From assembly GCA_031275035.1 (NCBI GenBank), contig JAISPH010000082.1, forward strand, positions 1 to 6,492: 6,492 bases of DNA, read 5' to 3'. The translations under genes were made by a program, and so were the position numbers. This stretch comes from Treponema sp. (lineage in GTDB: Bacteria; Spirochaetota; Spirochaetia; Treponematales; Breznakiellaceae). Of the stretch, positions 6,091 through 6,492 are shown one piece after another; position 1 is the first letter of the stretch; every line of letters begins with the position of its first letter. Below the pieces are notes generated by a model that saw only the letters and a program-made list of their open reading frames with translations, did not search any database and was not told the origin of the DNA.

Positions 6091-6096
6091 ATTATA
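6091..6096 (-). promoter_or_regulatory. Candidate -10 box of the transporter operon
   Basis: A perfect TATAAT on the minus strand lies 55 nt upstream of the ATG, preceded by an A/T-rich tract. Initiation near 6083-6085 would give a leader of about 50 nt. At the proper 16-18 nt spacing there is no good TTGACA. TTGAAT lies about 23 nt upstream of the -10, which is too far. The promoter may therefore need an activator or the A/T-rich upstream DNA. Confidence 0.5.
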
Positions 6097-6132
6097 CAAT
6101 AGTATGCTTTTCTTATGATATTCAAGGGATTT

Positions 6133-6160
6133 TCTGCATAAATACTGAAAAATCTGCATA
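6133..6160. repeat. Pair of TCTGCATA direct repeats spaced exactly 20 bp upstream of the operon promoter
   Basis: TCTGCATA occurs at 6133-6140 and again at 6153-6160, about two helical turns apart. They would sit near -50 and -70 of the predicted start of transcription. A second pair, ATAAATACT (6138-6146) and ATAAATATT (6169-6177), is 31 bp apart. This arrangement suits an activator or nucleoid-protein site, but the region is A/T-rich and short repeats can occur by chance. Confidence 0.35.
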
Positions 6161-6293
6161 TTTTTTGTATAAATATTAGTCTTTGGCCGCAACCGGCCTC
6201 AGGAGTTTGTTGCGCTTCGCACGTAAAACCCTGAAAAATCGCCTGCAAGACAATTTTTTACCTTGTAAACTCCCCAAGGGGCTCGTATAACGT

Positions 6294-6324
6294 GGTTTTT
6301 GCGGTACAAAGTGCCGCAAAAACC
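6294..6324. repeat. Long near-perfect hairpin (GGTTTTTGCGG arms)
   Basis: GGTTTTTGCGG at 6294-6304 pairs exactly with 6314-6324. Inner bases extend it to a 14-bp stem with one T-G pair and an AAA triloop at 6308-6310. No T tract follows on either strand. It could be a structured RNA element, a repeat or a 3' stabiliser of a gene outside the window. Confidence 0.7.
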
Positions 6325-6337
6325 TACAAGCGCGGCA

Positions 6338-6354
6338 GGCTCCTCGGTGGAGCC
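6338..6354. repeat. Inverted repeat GGCTCC/GGAGCC
   Basis: The 6-bp arms at 6338-6343 and 6349-6354 pair perfectly around the loop TCGGT. The right arm overlaps a second small palindrome, CCGGG/CCCGG, at 6353-6364. Function is unknown; it belongs to the hairpin-rich stretch. Confidence 0.5.
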
Positions 6355-6465
6355 GGGAACCCGGGCATATAAACTTTTTTCCGCTCCGGGGATCCCCCAA
6401 AAACCGCCGGTACATGGTCACGATTAAACCGGTGGATTTTACCCTTGAATTTGGGCGCATTTTTT

Positions 6466-6480
6466 GCGGCCCCGGGCCGC
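6466..6480. repeat. GC-only palindrome at the right edge
   Basis: GCGGCCC and GGGCCGC flank a single central base, so the element is nearly a perfect palindrome; as RNA it gives a 6-bp stem with a CCG loop. A six-T run lies directly to its left (6460-6465). On the plus strand that run precedes the stem, and on the minus strand it reads as A, so it does not act as a terminator tract either way. Confidence 0.5.
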
Positions 6481-6492
6481 ACATATCCGGGC

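Larger units (their letters stand above)
6178..6492. other. 315-bp hairpin-rich stretch with no supported gene
   Basis: Composition is mixed and I see no convincing coding signal. A 102-codon minus-strand frame exists but has no ribosome site, looks Arg/Lys-rich and unlike a folded protein, and is threaded by hairpins. Structures present are GGCCG/CGGCC at 6185-6198, a long hairpin at 6294-6324, GGCTCC/GGAGCC at 6338-6354 and the palindrome at 6466-6480. GGAGTTT (6202-6208) and AAACTCC (6267-6273) form a wider inverted pair. No tRNA or known RNA is recognised. Confidence 0.5.

Noticed and set aside
6036..6248. 71-codon N-terminal extension of the binding protein
   Set aside because: A strong ribosome site and a textbook lipoprotein signal place the start at 6035, and the extension covers the promoter.
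6176..6484. 102-codon minus-strand open frame at the right end
   Set aside because: It is strongly basic, has no ribosome binding site, and its frame is formed largely by arms of hairpins. It does not look like a real protein.

Overview
The window looks like chromosomal DNA from a bacterium with fairly GC-rich core genes. The best guess is a spirochaete, probably Treponema or a relative. That guess rests on a partial Rpn/PD-(D/E)XK-type gene tail, a lipoprotein-type solute-binding protein and abundant long intergenic palindromes. No rRNA, tRNA or marker gene confirms the taxon.

Layout. (1) Bases 1-176 hold the 3' end of a plus-strand gene with the C-terminal tail typical of Rpn/PD-(D/E)XK nuclease-transposase proteins, followed by a 9-bp hairpin. 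(2) About 205-2160 is an A/T-rich island; bases 541-600, for example, contain only 10 G or C. It carries two tail-to-tail genes: an unrecognised 320-aa protein on plus and a DpnII/Dam-class DNA adenine methyltransferase on minus. Their stop codons share the tetranucleotide TTAG. (3) Bases 2139-2589 hold no convincing gene but a cluster of perfect inverted repeats with arms up to 16 bp. (4) Bases 2590-6035 are a GC-rich minus-strand operon in the order binding lipoprotein, DppB-type permease, DppC-type permease. (5) Bases 6036-6492 hold the operon's promoter and leader region, then hairpin-rich sequence without a supported gene.

The three transporter genes should act together. The lipid-anchored family-5 binding protein captures a peptide-like or similar solute, and the two permeases form the membrane channel. 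No ATPase subunit is encoded in the window. The operon stops exactly where the palindrome cluster and then the A/T-rich island begin, so the ATPases are either supplied from elsewhere or were displaced.

The most interesting part is the island. An unknown A/T-rich gene is locked tail-to-tail with an adenine methyltransferase, between a nuclease/transposase-family gene tail and a palindrome cluster. This may be a restriction-modification or other defence pairing, or simply an orphan methylase with a cargo gene. The sequence alone does not decide.
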